Assembly (NCBI GenBank): GCA_039588215.1
Contig: JBDHAD010000039.1
Location: 15,691 to 79,690, forward strand
DNA length: 64,000 nt
Direction of reading: 5' to 3'
Source of the DNA: JBDHAC01 sp039588215
Lineage (GTDB): Bacteria > Gemmatimonadota > Gemmatimonadetes > Palauibacterales > Palauibacteraceae
The translations under genes and the position numbers were made by a program. The number at the start of each line of letters is the position of its first letter. The first letter of the stretch is position 1. Shown in pieces: positions 1 to 8,439 of the stretch. The notes below the pieces were generated by a model. It made no database searches and was not told the DNA's origin. It saw only the letters and a program-made list of their open reading frames with translations.

Positions 1-1
1 G

Positions 2-685
2 CAGATCAAGCTCCGGACGAAGCCTCTGTATGCGGACTGGTATCCGATGCCCGATCAGGGTTGGCGCCCCGGAGGTGGGGGAGGGTTCCTCGGAGGCGGG
101 ACGGCGGTGCTCCAGCCACCCGGCACGTACACGGTGACACTCACCGTTGACGGGAACGAGGTGGGCAGCCAAGCGCTCACCGTGCTCAAGGACCCGAACT
201 CGGAGGGCAGCCAGGCCGACATCCAGGCGCAGACCGCGCTGGTGGAGGAGATCGTGGACGACCTCGACTCCGCCGCGGAGTTGGTGAACCGGATCGAGCT
301 CATCCGCCGGCAGATGTACGATCTGAAACCGGTCCTCCAGGAAGCCGGTGAGGCCGACAACTTGATCGAAGCTGCGGACGCGCTGGACGAGAAGCTCATC
401 GACGTGGAGGAGGAGCTGCTCCAGCTCAAGAACACCGGCCCGGACGGGGTCCGGTGGCCCGCGATGATCGTAGGCCGGTTGCGCTACCTGATCGGCAACG
501 TTGCGACGGCCGACTTCCCGCCAACTGACCAACAACGGGAAGTACACCAGATCCTGAGGGAGCAGTTGAGCGCGGCTGGCGATCAGCTAGGTGCGGTGCT
601 CCGGACCGATGTCGCCGCATTCAACAGTCTGTTGCGGGAGCGCGGGATGCCCTCCGTCATTACGGTGCAGAGGAGCTCCCGATGA
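2..685 (+). CDS. C-terminal part of a BNR/VPS10-like secreted protein (5' truncated by window edge)
   Basis: The frame is open from the first bases of the window, so the ATG at 47 is internal and the true start lies outside. The 227 visible residues begin in a glycine-rich stretch and an immunoglobulin-like strand (PGTYTVTLTVDG, then a short SQALTVLKDP segment). A long helical region with acidic coiled-coil character follows. This arrangement matches the C-terminus of the large BNR/sortilin-like 'glycosyl hydrolase' proteins common in Gemmatimonadota, which have beta-propellers followed by a helical tail. The propeller itself is not visible here, so the family call is an inference from the tail. 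The stop codon overlaps the ATG of the next gene (ATGA at 682), which points to translational coupling with the dehydrogenase genes downstream. Confidence 0.6.
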   Translation, partial: QIKLRTKPLYADWYPMPDQGWRPGGGGGFLGGGTAVLQPPGTYTVTLTVDGNEVGSQALTVLKDPNSEGSQADIQAQTALVEEIVDDLDSAAELVNRIELIRRQMYDLKPVLQEAGEADNLIEAADALDEKLIDVEEELLQLKNTGPDGVRWPAMIVGRLRYLIGNVATADFPPTDQQREVHQILREQLSAAGDQLGAVLRTDVAAFNSLLRERGMPSVITVQRSSR

Positions 686-1284
686 GGCGAAGACGCCTCA
701 CGCGGCGCGAGTTTCTGGAACAGGCCGCCCGTCGCACGGCCGGCGTCGGGCTGGCCGGAATGGTACTCCCGACCCTGTCGTGCTCTCCCGCCGATGAGGG
801 AATACCGCTGCCGCCTTTGCCGTTGAACGAGGGCACGTTGACGGCCGTGATGGACGAGATCATCCCGGCGGGGGAGAGCATGCCCTCGGCCAGCGAGGCC
901 CGCGTGCTGCGTTACTTCCGGCAACTTGCCGCGGGAGCTCCCGAGCAGTCCGCCCCTCCGGTGTCCGATCTTGTCGGGACCCTCGAGGGGGCACTCGAGG
1001 CGGTGGACGTGGGGAGTCACGAGCGCTTCGGCGGCCCGTTTCTCGAGCTCTCGGAGGTCCAGCGGGTCGAGGTGCTGGAGCGGCTCGAAGAGACCGATCC
1101 CGCGGTCTTCGGCGGGCTTTCAGTCCTCGTGTACGAGGCGTACTACGTGCAGCCGGCCGTATGGGAGCTTCTCGGTTACGAGCCGTTCCCCACAGACGAG
1201 AGCGGTCCCGGGATGGATCCGTTCGACGAAACGGCGCTCGACCGGGTTCGGAGCACGACCACCCTATACCGGGAGGTGCTCTGA
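682..1284 (+). CDS. Tat-exported gluconate 2-dehydrogenase subunit 3-like protein
   Basis: This 200-residue protein opens with a twin-arginine signal (RRRLTRREFLEQ at about residues 2-13) and a hydrophobic stretch ending in TLSC near residue 33, which could be a poor lipobox. The mature part resembles the gluconate 2-dehydrogenase subunit 3 family. That family is the small partner that accompanies a flavin-dependent GMC dehydrogenase through the Tat system. It overlaps both neighbours by a few bases (ATGA at 682 and TGATG at 1282-1286), so the pair with the GMC oxidoreductase downstream is almost certainly one transcription unit. The natural substrate cannot be read from sequence; these complexes oxidise sugars, sugar acids or alcohols and pass electrons to the respiratory chain. 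Confidence 0.8.
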   Translation: MRRRRLTRREFLEQAARRTAGVGLAGMVLPTLSCSPADEGIPLPPLPLNEGTLTAVMDEIIPAGESMPSASEARVLRYFRQLAAGAPEQSAPPVSDLVGTLEGALEAVDVGSHERFGGPFLELSEVQRVEVLERLEETDPAVFGGLSVLVYEAYYVQPAVWELLGYEPFPTDESGPGMDPFDETALDRVRSTTTLYREVL

Positions 1285-2870
1285 TGGCCCAGGATCGCGC
1301 GGATGTGCTGGTCATCGGATCGGGAGCGGCGGGTGGGGCTCTGGGCTGGCGCCTCACCGAGCTGGGGGCTCGGGTGGTCTGCCTCGAGCAGGGCGACTGG
1401 ATCGCGCCCGAGACTATGGGCTCCACCGAGCCCACCTACGAAACGTATCTCCTCCGGGGAGACTGGAACCTCGAGCCCAACATTCGGAAGCGGCCCGAGG
1501 ACTACCCCGTGACCACGGCGGGAGACGACCCGCCACGCATCATGATGTTCAATGCCGTCGGTGGGACGACGATTCACTGGCAGGCCCACTTCCCGCGGTT
1601 CCACCCCTCCGATTTCCGTGCGCGCACCCTCGACGGCGTGTCGGTGGATTGGCCGATCGAGTACGCTGACCTGGTCCCGTACTACGATCGCAACGACAGC
1701 ATGATGGGTGTGTCTGGTCTGGCGGGAGATCCCGCCAACCCGCCCAGACCCGCGAGGCCCACACCTCCCCTGCCGATCGGGCGCCTGGGACGAACGCTGG
1801 TCGATGGGTTCGAGGCCCTGGGTTGGCACTGGTGGGTCGCTGACCAGGCCATCGTTTCACAGGCGTACGAGGGGCGGGCCCCCTGCTTCCTGCATGGGAA
1901 GTGCATGTTCGGTTGCCCTATCGGGGCAAAGGCCTCGACCGATCGCGTCTACTGGCGCCCGGCGGTGGAGGGTGGCGCCGTGCTCACAACCGGGGCCCGG
2001 GTACGCGAGATCACGGTCGACCCGAACGGGCGGGCGCGCGGCGCCCTGTATTACGATGGTGACGGGAACCTGCAGGAAGCGCTCGCCCGCGTGGTCGTGG
2101 TGTGCTGCAACGGGGTCGGCACTCCGCGGCTGTTGCTCAACTCGACTTCGAACCTGTTCTCCGACGGCCTCGCCAACTCCTCGGGCATGGTGGGGAGGAA
2201 CTTCATGATCCACCCGGCACGGTGGGTCGAGGGGACCTTCGAAGAGGAGATGGATGGGCACATCGGGCCGCTGGGCGTCCCGCTTTACTCGCAACAGTTT
2301 TACGAGACCGACCCGAGCCACGACTTCGTGAAAGGCTACACCCTCAACGGCGAGCGCACCTTCGGACCGCTATCACACGCGTTGTCCGTTCCCTGGGGAG
2401 AGAGCCACCACGGCATCATGAAGCGTCGCTTTCCGCACGCGGTGAGGATGAGCGTCCTGTGCGACGATCTGCCCGAGGAGCACAACCGCATCGAGCTTGA
2501 TCCGGAGCTGACCGACTCGCACGGGATTCCGGCCGCGCGGGCCACCTACACGGTGAGCGAGAACACCCGGAGCATGCTCGACCACGGCCTGGAGCGGATC
2601 CGTGAAGTGCTCGAAGCCGCGGGGGCGGTGGAGATCTTGGAGCCAACCGGCACCAACATGGCTCACCTGATGGGGACGGCCAGAATGGGGGACGACCCTC
2701 GCACGTCCGTCGTCGATGCTTGGAACCGCGCCCACGACGTCCCGAACCTGTTCATCGTGGACGGAAGCTCGTTCGCGACCGGATCCGGCGTGAATCCCAC
2801 CTCCACCATCGGGGCCCTGGCCTTGAGGGCCGCCGATGGGATCTGGGAGCGTCGCGGCGATTGGGTCTGA
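1284..2870 (+). CDS. GMC family flavoprotein oxidoreductase
   Basis: This 528-residue FAD-dependent glucose-methanol-choline oxidoreductase carries the dinucleotide motif GSGAAGG at residues 12-18 and a Cys-rich segment (FLHGKCMFGC) in the middle. The C-terminal GMC signature contains HLMGTARMG and later GSGVNPTSTIGALALRAAD. I start it at the ATG at 1284, which overlaps the stop of the subunit 3-like gene. A longer in-frame start at 1161 would run through that upstream gene. The partner gene carries the Tat signal, so the catalytic subunit is probably exported folded as a complex. The expected role is periplasmic oxidation of an alcohol or sugar with electron transfer to a cytochrome. The substrate is unknown. 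Confidence 0.88.
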   Translation: MAQDRADVLVIGSGAAGGALGWRLTELGARVVCLEQGDWIAPETMGSTEPTYETYLLRGDWNLEPNIRKRPEDYPVTTAGDDPPRIMMFNAVGGTTIHWQAHFPRFHPSDFRARTLDGVSVDWPIEYADLVPYYDRNDSMMGVSGLAGDPANPPRPARPTPPLPIGRLGRTLVDGFEALGWHWWVADQAIVSQAYEGRAPCFLHGKCMFGCPIGAKASTDRVYWRPAVEGGAVLTTGARVREITVDPNGRARGALYYDGDGNLQEALARVVVVCCNGVGTPRLLLNSTSNLFSDGLANSSGMVGRNFMIHPARWVEGTFEEEMDGHIGPLGVPLYSQQFYETDPSHDFVKGYTLNGERTFGPLSHALSVPWGESHHGIMKRRFPHAVRMSVLCDDLPEEHNRIELDPELTDSHGIPAARATYTVSENTRSMLDHGLERIREVLEAAGAVEILEPTGTNMAHLMGTARMGDDPRTSVVDAWNRAHDVPNLFIVDGSSFATGSGVNPTSTIGALALRAADGIWERRGDWV

Positions 2871-3134
2871 GCCCGGGGTCCGATTCCGCGCCGTAAACCG
2901 CAAGGGTAGGTGGCGCCCTGCGGTGCTTGACGCGTTCGTAATCGAACGTGCCAAGAGCCTCCGCTCCCGCACCGATGCCGGATCCACGCTGGATGCCGCG
3001 AAATAGCAGCGAAAGGCCGGGGCGATCCGCCCCGCCGGACGGGGTCGAGTCGTGGCTCGGGATGTGCTTCCAGGAGGTGCCAGAGATCTGACCATTCGCC
3101 GACAGTGACATGGCGCGAACCTGCCGAGATCGCC

Positions 3135-3140
3135 AGGAGG
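3135..3140 (+). promoter_or_regulatory. Ribosome binding site that sets a TTG start
   Basis: AGGAGG lies four bases before the TTG at 3145 and is the only strong Shine-Dalgarno sequence in the 274-base gap after the GMC gene. It supports TTG as the start of the c-di-GMP enzyme. I saw no gene, tRNA or convincing terminator in the rest of 2871-3144. Confidence 0.7.
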
Positions 3141-3144
3141 CTGC

Positions 3145-4947
3145 TTGCCCTCGACATCGCTCTGGATCACGGGGTTCAGCATCGCGTTCCCGGTGCTGGT
3201 GGTGATCGCCTGGTTCCGCCAACGCCTGGTGCTCGCCGGGCATGAGTCGCTGTTTGCCGAGCACACGGACGCCGTGGCGACCCTCGACGGAAAGGGTCGA
3301 ATCCGGCGGGTCAACCGCGCGTTCACGAGCCTTACGGGTGTGGAAGAGTCACGTGTCCGCCGCGTCGCCTTCTCCGATACCATCCGGGAAGAAGACCGCG
3401 CACAAGCGATGTCTGCGGCGCGCGCCGCGCGTCGCGGTAAGGCCCGGACCATCGAGGCGCGTCTGTGCAGTGAGCAGGGAGAGCCGGTCGAGGTGGAGCT
3501 CACGTCGGTCCCCATCGTGGTATTGGGACGGGTGGTGGGGACCCACCAGATCGCGCGCGACATCCGCGGTCGCAAGGAAACAGACCGAAAGCTCCAGGCG
3601 AGAGCCCTGCACGACTACCTGACCGGCCTGCCGAACCGGGCCCTGTTCGAGGACCGGCTCCGACATGCCCTCGATCGCGGTCGCCGCGCGGGTCAGATGG
3701 TCGGTCTTCTCTACTTGGATCTCGACCGCTTCAAGCAGGTAAACGACACCGCCGGTCACGAAGCTGGCGACCTGCTGCTTCAGACGGTCGCGTCCCGCCT
3801 CGAGAGCGTCCTGCGGGACGGGGACACGGTAGCGCGGCTGGGGGGCGACGAATTCGCCATCCTGCTGGAGGACATGGAGGACGAAGAAGAGGCGATCGCC
3901 GCGGCACGGCGCGTGGCGGATCTGTTGAGCAAGCCAGTCCGGCTCGAGATCGGCGATGTGAATGCCGGCGGCAGCGTGGGCCTGGTGATCAGCTCGACCC
4001 TCACCGAATCACCCGAAGAGTTGGTACGGCGGGCGGATCTCGCCATGTACGAAGCGAAGCGACGAGGAGGGCACCGGTACCAGCTCTACATCTCTGCGCT
4101 CGATGACCAGCAGGACGACCCCAGTCTGAACTTGGAGACGGACCTGCGCCGCGCAATTGAAGCGGATGCGCTGCATGTCGAGTATCAGGCGATTATTGAT
4201 CTGGCCGGAACCCTCATCGTCGGCATCGAAGCGCTGGCACGCTGGCAACACCCGAGGTTCGGCTCCCTTTCCCCTTCGGTCTTCCTCCCGATCGCCGAAC
4301 GCTCGGATCTGATCGGAGCCCTCGACCGGTGCATCCTTCGGCGGGCTTGCCGCGAGGCGAGGACACTGCTCGAGGATCCGAAATCGATCGCACCCGGCTT
4401 CTTCCTCAGCGTAAACTGCTCGAAGCTCGGGCTCGAGGAGGGAGACGCGGCGGCGACGATCACTGGTATCCTCGAGGCGGAGGGGTTCGATCCCCAGCGG
4501 CTTCAGATCGAGCTTACGGAGAGTGTCGGGGGCGGGAGCCTGGAGACATTGGAGCGGCTGAGAGGGGCTGGCATCAAGCTCGCGATCGACGACTTTGGCA
4601 CGGGCTACTCGTCGCTCGGCTATCTCGGGCGTCTTCAGGTCGACGTGTTGAAGGTCGATCGGTCGCTCGTTCGAGCGCTAGGAACCGACACGGCCTCGGG
4701 CGCGGTCGTTCGCATGATTCTCACGCTCGCTCAAGTCCTCGGTCTGGGTGTGATCGTGGAGGGGGTGGAGGATGCGGGACAGCTGAGGCAGCTACAGGAG
4801 CTGGGCGGACGATATCTCCAGGGCTTCTACTTCGGCCAGCCGACGGATTTCGAAACGATTTCCAAGCTGGTGCGGCGCGGTCTGCCACCGGACTGGGCCT
4901 TCCGCGGTCCGGGCCCATCGCGTCAGGTCGCGGCTACGCCCGCATAG
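3145..4947 (+). CDS. PAS-GGDEF-EAL bifunctional c-di-GMP turnover protein
   Basis: This 600-residue inner-membrane signalling protein has one N-terminal transmembrane segment (about residues 5-24), a PAS domain (about 36-140), a GGDEF domain (about 152-318) and an EAL domain (about 335-585). The cyclase signature is intact (RLGGDEF near 232-238), and so are the phosphodiesterase landmarks: IEALARW near 361, ELTES, IDDFGTGYSSL near 480 and VKVD-type KVDRS. Both activities are therefore possible; which dominates cannot be told from sequence. It starts at TTG with a strong AGGAGG. Its last 25 bases overlap the convergent sulfotransferase gene. It belongs to the same signalling pathway as the two HD-GYP proteins further along the window. 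Confidence 0.9.
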   Translation: MPSTSLWITGFSIAFPVLVVIAWFRQRLVLAGHESLFAEHTDAVATLDGKGRIRRVNRAFTSLTGVEESRVRRVAFSDTIREEDRAQAMSAARAARRGKARTIEARLCSEQGEPVEVELTSVPIVVLGRVVGTHQIARDIRGRKETDRKLQARALHDYLTGLPNRALFEDRLRHALDRGRRAGQMVGLLYLDLDRFKQVNDTAGHEAGDLLLQTVASRLESVLRDGDTVARLGGDEFAILLEDMEDEEEAIAAARRVADLLSKPVRLEIGDVNAGGSVGLVISSTLTESPEELVRRADLAMYEAKRRGGHRYQLYISALDDQQDDPSLNLETDLRRAIEADALHVEYQAIIDLAGTLIVGIEALARWQHPRFGSLSPSVFLPIAERSDLIGALDRCILRRACREARTLLEDPKSIAPGFFLSVNCSKLGLEEGDAAATITGILEAEGFDPQRLQIELTESVGGGSLETLERLRGAGIKLAIDDFGTGYSSLGYLGRLQVDVLKVDRSLVRALGTDTASGAVVRMILTLAQVLGLGVIVEGVEDAGQLRQLQELGGRYLQGFYFGQPTDFETISKLVRRGLPPDWAFRGPGPSRQVAATPA

Positions 4948-6041
4948 GTCTGCGCAAAAGGATAGTCGCTGCCGGCCAACTCGGCGGCGCACCAGCCCAG
5001 CACTCGCTCGCGAACCTCCTTGGGCACGTCCTTGTGACGGTCCGCCGTCCCCTTCACGAACAGCTCTGCGTCCGTGGCCAGGATGTGGGGCGGGTGCATC
5101 TCGAACGCCTCCTTGTGCGCCTGCATGTACTCGAAGCCGCACTTGTGGACGACGTCCTCGAGCTCTGCGTCCGATAGCGGCTGCACTCCCAGGAAGCTCG
5201 CGACCTGGCGCACGATCGTGGGCAGGTCGCGCTTCATCTCCTCGAAGTGGACGAAGAGCACATTGTCGTTCGCCTGCGCGAGCTCCCACCAACCCTTCAC
5301 GTGGTCCGGCCACGTCCCCCACCACATCAGCTCCTCCGAGCAGAACCACTCGTCGACGGCGCCCAGGTCGGGGGCCATCGCGCCCACGTTGGTCGCGATG
5401 AAGTCCGCGCAGCTCGCGAAACACGAGACGGGGTGCCGGGCGACGTACACGTACCGTGCTTCGGGGCTGAACGGACACAGGGTGGCCGGAAGGTGCGTCT
5501 TGATCAGGCGCGACGGTCGCTCGATGCCGAGAAGCGGTGCTTCGTCGATCGGCACGCTCTTGAGCGCCTCGAGCCACGGCGACACCGCGTACAGGGCCGT
5601 TCCGGACCCTACGAGATCTCCGTTCCCGCGGTGCAGGATCTCGTACACGACGTGCTGCATCCACGTCGTGCCGCATTTCATCTGCGTGACGACGAACACG
5701 TCCTCCGGGCGTGCCTCGTACTCGTCGGCGCGCTGGAAGCTTTCGAGACTGCACGTCCCCTTGGGACCCGAGACACCTCGGTGCCGGAAGCTGGCCTTCT
5801 GGAACGTGAAGCTCGAGAACCTCCCGACGAGGCGGAGGATCGGGAAGAGCAGCCGCGCGTGTCGCCGGAGCGTCCGCTTGAAGTCGGCTCGTCCCTCGGG
5901 TGGGAGCCCGTAGTACTCGAGGCCCCGCGTCTTCTGGTCCTCCCACGAGAGGATTACACCCAGGTAGATCATCTGCGTGATGAAGAAGAGGACGAGTGCC
6001 CCCACCAGGACCGCGATCCACGTGATCGGGCTCCAACCCAT
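4923..6041 (-). CDS. Membrane-anchored sulfotransferase
   Basis: This 372-residue protein has an N-terminal transmembrane helix (about residues 6-30) and a sulfotransferase domain. The 5'-PSB loop for PAPS is seen as TQMKCGTTWMQ near residue 118, and the 3'-phosphate-binding segment as YVARHPVSCFASC near 190. Family members transfer sulfate from PAPS to hydroxyl or amino groups of carbohydrates, lipids or proteins. The membrane anchor suggests a membrane-associated acceptor, which is inference. It is transcribed alone on the minus strand and its 3' end overlaps the GGDEF-EAL gene by 25 bases. A GGGGGAG sequence about 12 bases before the ATG serves as a plausible ribosome binding site. A second, unrelated-looking sulfotransferase sits in the glycan locus. 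Confidence 0.85.
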   Translation of the reverse strand: MGWSPITWIAVLVGALVLFFITQMIYLGVILSWEDQKTRGLEYYGLPPEGRADFKRTLRRHARLLFPILRLVGRFSSFTFQKASFRHRGVSGPKGTCSLESFQRADEYEARPEDVFVVTQMKCGTTWMQHVVYEILHRGNGDLVGSGTALYAVSPWLEALKSVPIDEAPLLGIERPSRLIKTHLPATLCPFSPEARYVYVARHPVSCFASCADFIATNVGAMAPDLGAVDEWFCSEELMWWGTWPDHVKGWWELAQANDNVLFVHFEEMKRDLPTIVRQVASFLGVQPLSDAELEDVVHKCGFEYMQAHKEAFEMHPPHILATDAELFVKGTADRHKDVPKEVRERVLGWCAAELAGSDYPFAQTYAGVAAT

Positions 6042-6277
6042 CCGCTATTTAGCTCCCCCGTGCGCTGCCCAAGGTGATGCGGCCCGCCGCGACCACAGCT
6101 GATGGCTGGGGAATGTGGCGACGGTCGCACGCGCGCGTCCAGTTACGGTCTCCTCCGCATGCGAACGGGCCTCGTGGACTCGAAACGCCGATCCTCCGCA
6201 CCCATCGTCACCGGCGGGCCGGAACGGTATCTTCTTAGGTCTTCCCTCCTTACCGAACTCCTTCAAGGAGGCCGGCA

Positions 6278-7126
6278 ATGAAGGCCATGGTTGATCCTCT
6301 TCCGACGTTCCTCCGGCGGTTTTTGAAGTCCAGCGCGCTCCGCGTTCTCTCCACCGCCACGGTCTCGACGCTCATCGCCCTCCCGTTCACGGCCTGCGGT
6401 GAGGACGAGATTACCGGACCCGGAGGCCTCGCGGTGATCAGCGTCCCGTTCCAGTTCGTCGAGGACGCGACCGGTAAGACCGGATTCCGGCTGATCGGGA
6501 TCAACGGCAATGTCACCGTGATCGGCCTCTCAACGGGCGAGACGTTCACGGTGAGCGGATTCCGACAGGTGCAGAACTGCAGTCGGTCCCAGGCGGAGGC
6601 ACAGATCGACGATCTGCAGGTCGATGTTGACGTGACGGCGACCGAGATCCTCGTGCAGACGATCCAGCCCGTGAACACCGATCCGTGTAGCCTGGTTGTC
6701 CAGTACGACCTCACGGTTCCGGAGCGCCTCTTCGGCCAGATCATCAACGTGAACGGCGAAGTCTCGATCGAGGACCTGGACGAGGGCGTCTCTGTTGTGA
6801 ACGTGAACGGACTCGTCACGCTGGAGGATGTGGAGGACGACGTCACCGTTCGCCTCACGAACGGCGACATCGTGGCGGACGCGCGGATCAGCGGCGACGA
6901 GGAGATCGATCTGCTGACGGTGAACGGGAACGTGGGCCTCACGATCCCGACGACGACCAATGCTCTGCTGTCGATCGCCCTGGCCAACGGAACGATCAGC
7001 GTGTCGAACCTGACGATCACGAATCAGACGAGTACCACCAACACGCTGAACGGGACCCTGGGGACCGGGGAGGGCCTGGTCATTCTCCGCACCACGAACG
7101 GGAACATCACGCTCACGGGAGTCTGA
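6278..7126 (+). CDS. DUF4097-like beta-helix lipoprotein
   Basis: This 282-residue protein has a signal peptide ending in a lipobox (FTAC, Cys40). The rest consists of short repeated beta-strand units such as INGNVTV, VNGEVSIEDL, VNGLVTLEDV and TNGDIVAD. These look like the DUF4097 beta-helix proteins found on bacterial surfaces. An AAGGAGG six bases before the ATG fixes the start. It is a single-gene unit. The next 130 bases contain the tRNA-derived integration scars, so this is the last chromosomal gene before the mobile element. The function is unknown; an envelope role is likely from the lipobox. Confidence 0.75.
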   Translation: MKAMVDPLPTFLRRFLKSSALRVLSTATVSTLIALPFTACGEDEITGPGGLAVISVPFQFVEDATGKTGFRLIGINGNVTVIGLSTGETFTVSGFRQVQNCSRSQAEAQIDDLQVDVDVTATEILVQTIQPVNTDPCSLVVQYDLTVPERLFGQIINVNGEVSIEDLDEGVSVVNVNGLVTLEDVEDDVTVRLTNGDIVADARISGDEEIDLLTVNGNVGLTIPTTTNALLSIALANGTISVSNLTITNQTSTTNTLNGTLGTGEGLVILRTTNGNITLTGV

Positions 7127-7146
7127 TCGCGCTCCCCCTCGAGGAA

Positions 7147-7164
7147 TGCGCCCGGGAGGACTCG
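7147..7164 (+). repeat. 18-bp tRNA-Arg 3'-end scar (second, partial attachment remnant)
   Basis: TGCGCCCGGGAGGACTCG at this position is identical to 7252-7269, the beginning of the left attachment repeat, and matches the tRNA-Arg gene from 22688 on. It lies 105 bases outside the left boundary of the current element. It looks like the remnant of a previous integration or deletion at the same tRNA site. Confidence 0.6.
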
Positions 7165-7252
7165 GGGAGCGAGCGTTGAGCGAGGACCGCGGCGCGGCCG
7201 CAGCTCCCACCCCCAAGCGTGAGAGTCATGACGGGCGCTCACCCTCGTGAGT

Positions 7253-7295
7253 GCGCCCGGGAGGACTCGAACCCCCAGCCTTCGGATCCGAAGTC
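7253..7295. repeat. Left attachment site (displaced tRNA-Arg 3' end)
   Basis: These 43 bases are identical to 22688-22730 and correspond to the anticodon loop, variable region, T arm and acceptor 3' strand of the tRNA read on the minus strand. The bases outside differ on both sides (T versus C before, AGAAC versus CGACG after), so the repeat is exactly 43 bp. No tRNA 5' half follows, so this copy is not a functional tRNA. Confidence 0.9.
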
Positions 7296-7381
7296 AGAAC
7301 TTCCAGCGTGAAACAAGGAGAGACACCGGATCTTCTGGTGTCAGCCCCGGCCCCTATACCGGAAGTTCCGGGGTCCAAACA

Positions 7382-7400
7382 GATGCAGAAACAGATGCAG
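7382..7400 (+). repeat. Paired GATGCAG motif, candidate integrase/Xis arm site (left)
   Basis: GATGCAG occurs at 7382-7388 and again at 7394-7400, 12 bases apart, about 85 bases inside the left attachment repeat. The same pair with the same 12-base spacing occurs near the right attachment site (22596-22614) and inverted at 8411-8429. Direct-repeat arm sites close to the attachment core are what tyrosine recombinases of the lambda type use. No binding has been shown. Confidence 0.5.
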
Positions 7401-7408
7401 TTAGCCTA

Positions 7409-8191
7409 CTACTCCGCTGGGGGCTCTGCAGTCGGTGGGGGTCCCTTCAGTCCTCCCCAGCCTATGTCGTCAAGCCTTTCCTTGAGTGCAGCTCGGCGGT
7501 CTTCGTTCCTGGCAGGAGCGACGTAGTAGAAGTCGAAGAGTCCTTCAAGTACTTCGAGGAGCCATTCGGCTTCTCCCGGTTCCACAGCTACGACCTCCCC
7601 AGTGTTCTCCGACTTGGAAGGGTGCACCGCGAAGTTCCCGATCTTCCGAACCGCATCGACATTCTCAGCCAGGTGTGTCGGGAGCTTGTCCAGAACGCTG
7701 TCAATCTGGACGGAGAGGTTCGGGCCAGTTGCATCCCCCGCCTCCACCAGGACGTGCTGGAGGCAGCGGCGCGAAAGAGCGGCGGAGGCCTTCTTGCTCT
7801 TTGGGAAGACGGCGACGGCTTCTCGAAAATCTGTTGCCGCATCTGGATCGGCCTTCTCAACTGCTTCTGGCACTGGCCGCAGAGCGGACTCCGGCCACAG
7901 TGTCTGGTCTATGTCATGCCAGGTGTCACCGTCCGGCCTCTGCCGGAATACCACCAGAATCGGCCTCCCACACGCAGGGCAGCCCGACGGACGAAGCAGG
8001 ATGGCGTGGTTCGACAGCGTAATAGCCGTCAGTTCGCTGACCCCCTTCCCGTTCCACTGACCCGAGACAGAGCAACTGACGGGTTCAAACCGAACTGCGA
8101 CACCACAGTGTGGACATTTTCCCGTGGATTCGGCCTCGTACATTCGGACTCGACCTCCTGGTGGCACGAGTTTGCGATAGTCTTTCGGCAC
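7409..8191 (-). CDS. Zinc-ribbon DUF4145 (HEPN-superfamily) protein
   Basis: The protein has about 260 residues. The N-terminal part has two CxxC pairs (CPHC and CPAC) that would form a zinc ribbon. The C-terminal part resembles DUF4145, a helical HEPN-superfamily domain found in many restriction, toxin and defence proteins, here with VRKIGNFAVHPS near residue 200. I favour the GTG at 8191, preceded by GAGGGAG; an in-frame start at 8293 would add 34 low-complexity residues. It is the first gene inside the left end of the element, points toward the attachment site and is transcribed alone. No nuclease signature beyond the R...H of the HEPN helix can be seen. A defence or regulatory role is inference from the family and the location. 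Confidence 0.65.
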   Translation of the reverse strand: MPKDYRKLVPPGGRVRMYEAESTGKCPHCGVAVRFEPVSCSVSGQWNGKGVSELTAITLSNHAILLRPSGCPACGRPILVVFRQRPDGDTWHDIDQTLWPESALRPVPEAVEKADPDAATDFREAVAVFPKSKKASAALSRRCLQHVLVEAGDATGPNLSVQIDSVLDKLPTHLAENVDAVRKIGNFAVHPSKSENTGEVVAVEPGEAEWLLEVLEGLFDFYYVAPARNEDRRAALKERLDDIGWGGLKGPPPTAEPPAE

Positions 8192-8410
8192 GACAAGGTA
8201 GCTCCCTCTCCGCGTCTGGCAGAAGGGAAGCCTCGGCGGCCTCAGCCCAGCGCACCGCCGGAGGGCGCTCGTACGTCCGCCGCGGCCCGGCACGGCATCC
8301 GCGGAGCCTCCGTCGGATGGGAGATCCGAAGGCCGAGAGCTGACCTAGATCCCGGATCCCCGCGTTACGCCTGGAGATTCGCCACGTCTAAGCTTCCCGC
8401 TCTGCACCCC

Positions 8411-8429
8411 CTGCATCTGTTCCTGCATC
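8411..8429 (-). repeat. Paired GATGCAG motif, inverted copy upstream of the terminase genes
   Basis: CTGCATC at 8411-8417 and 8423-8429 is the reverse complement of the paired GATGCAG motif at both ends of the element, with the same 12-base period. Its position just before the small terminase-like gene (start 8440 or 8467) means it could be an operator for the packaging genes instead of an integrase site. Confidence 0.45.
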
Positions 8430-8439
8430 CGTTCGGCGG

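Noticed and set aside
4792..6036. Long antisense frame of 414 codons over the sulfotransferase gene
   Set aside because: It is Arg/Pro-rich low-complexity sequence in another frame of a gene with clear sulfotransferase motifs; it is a shadow typical of GC-rich DNA.
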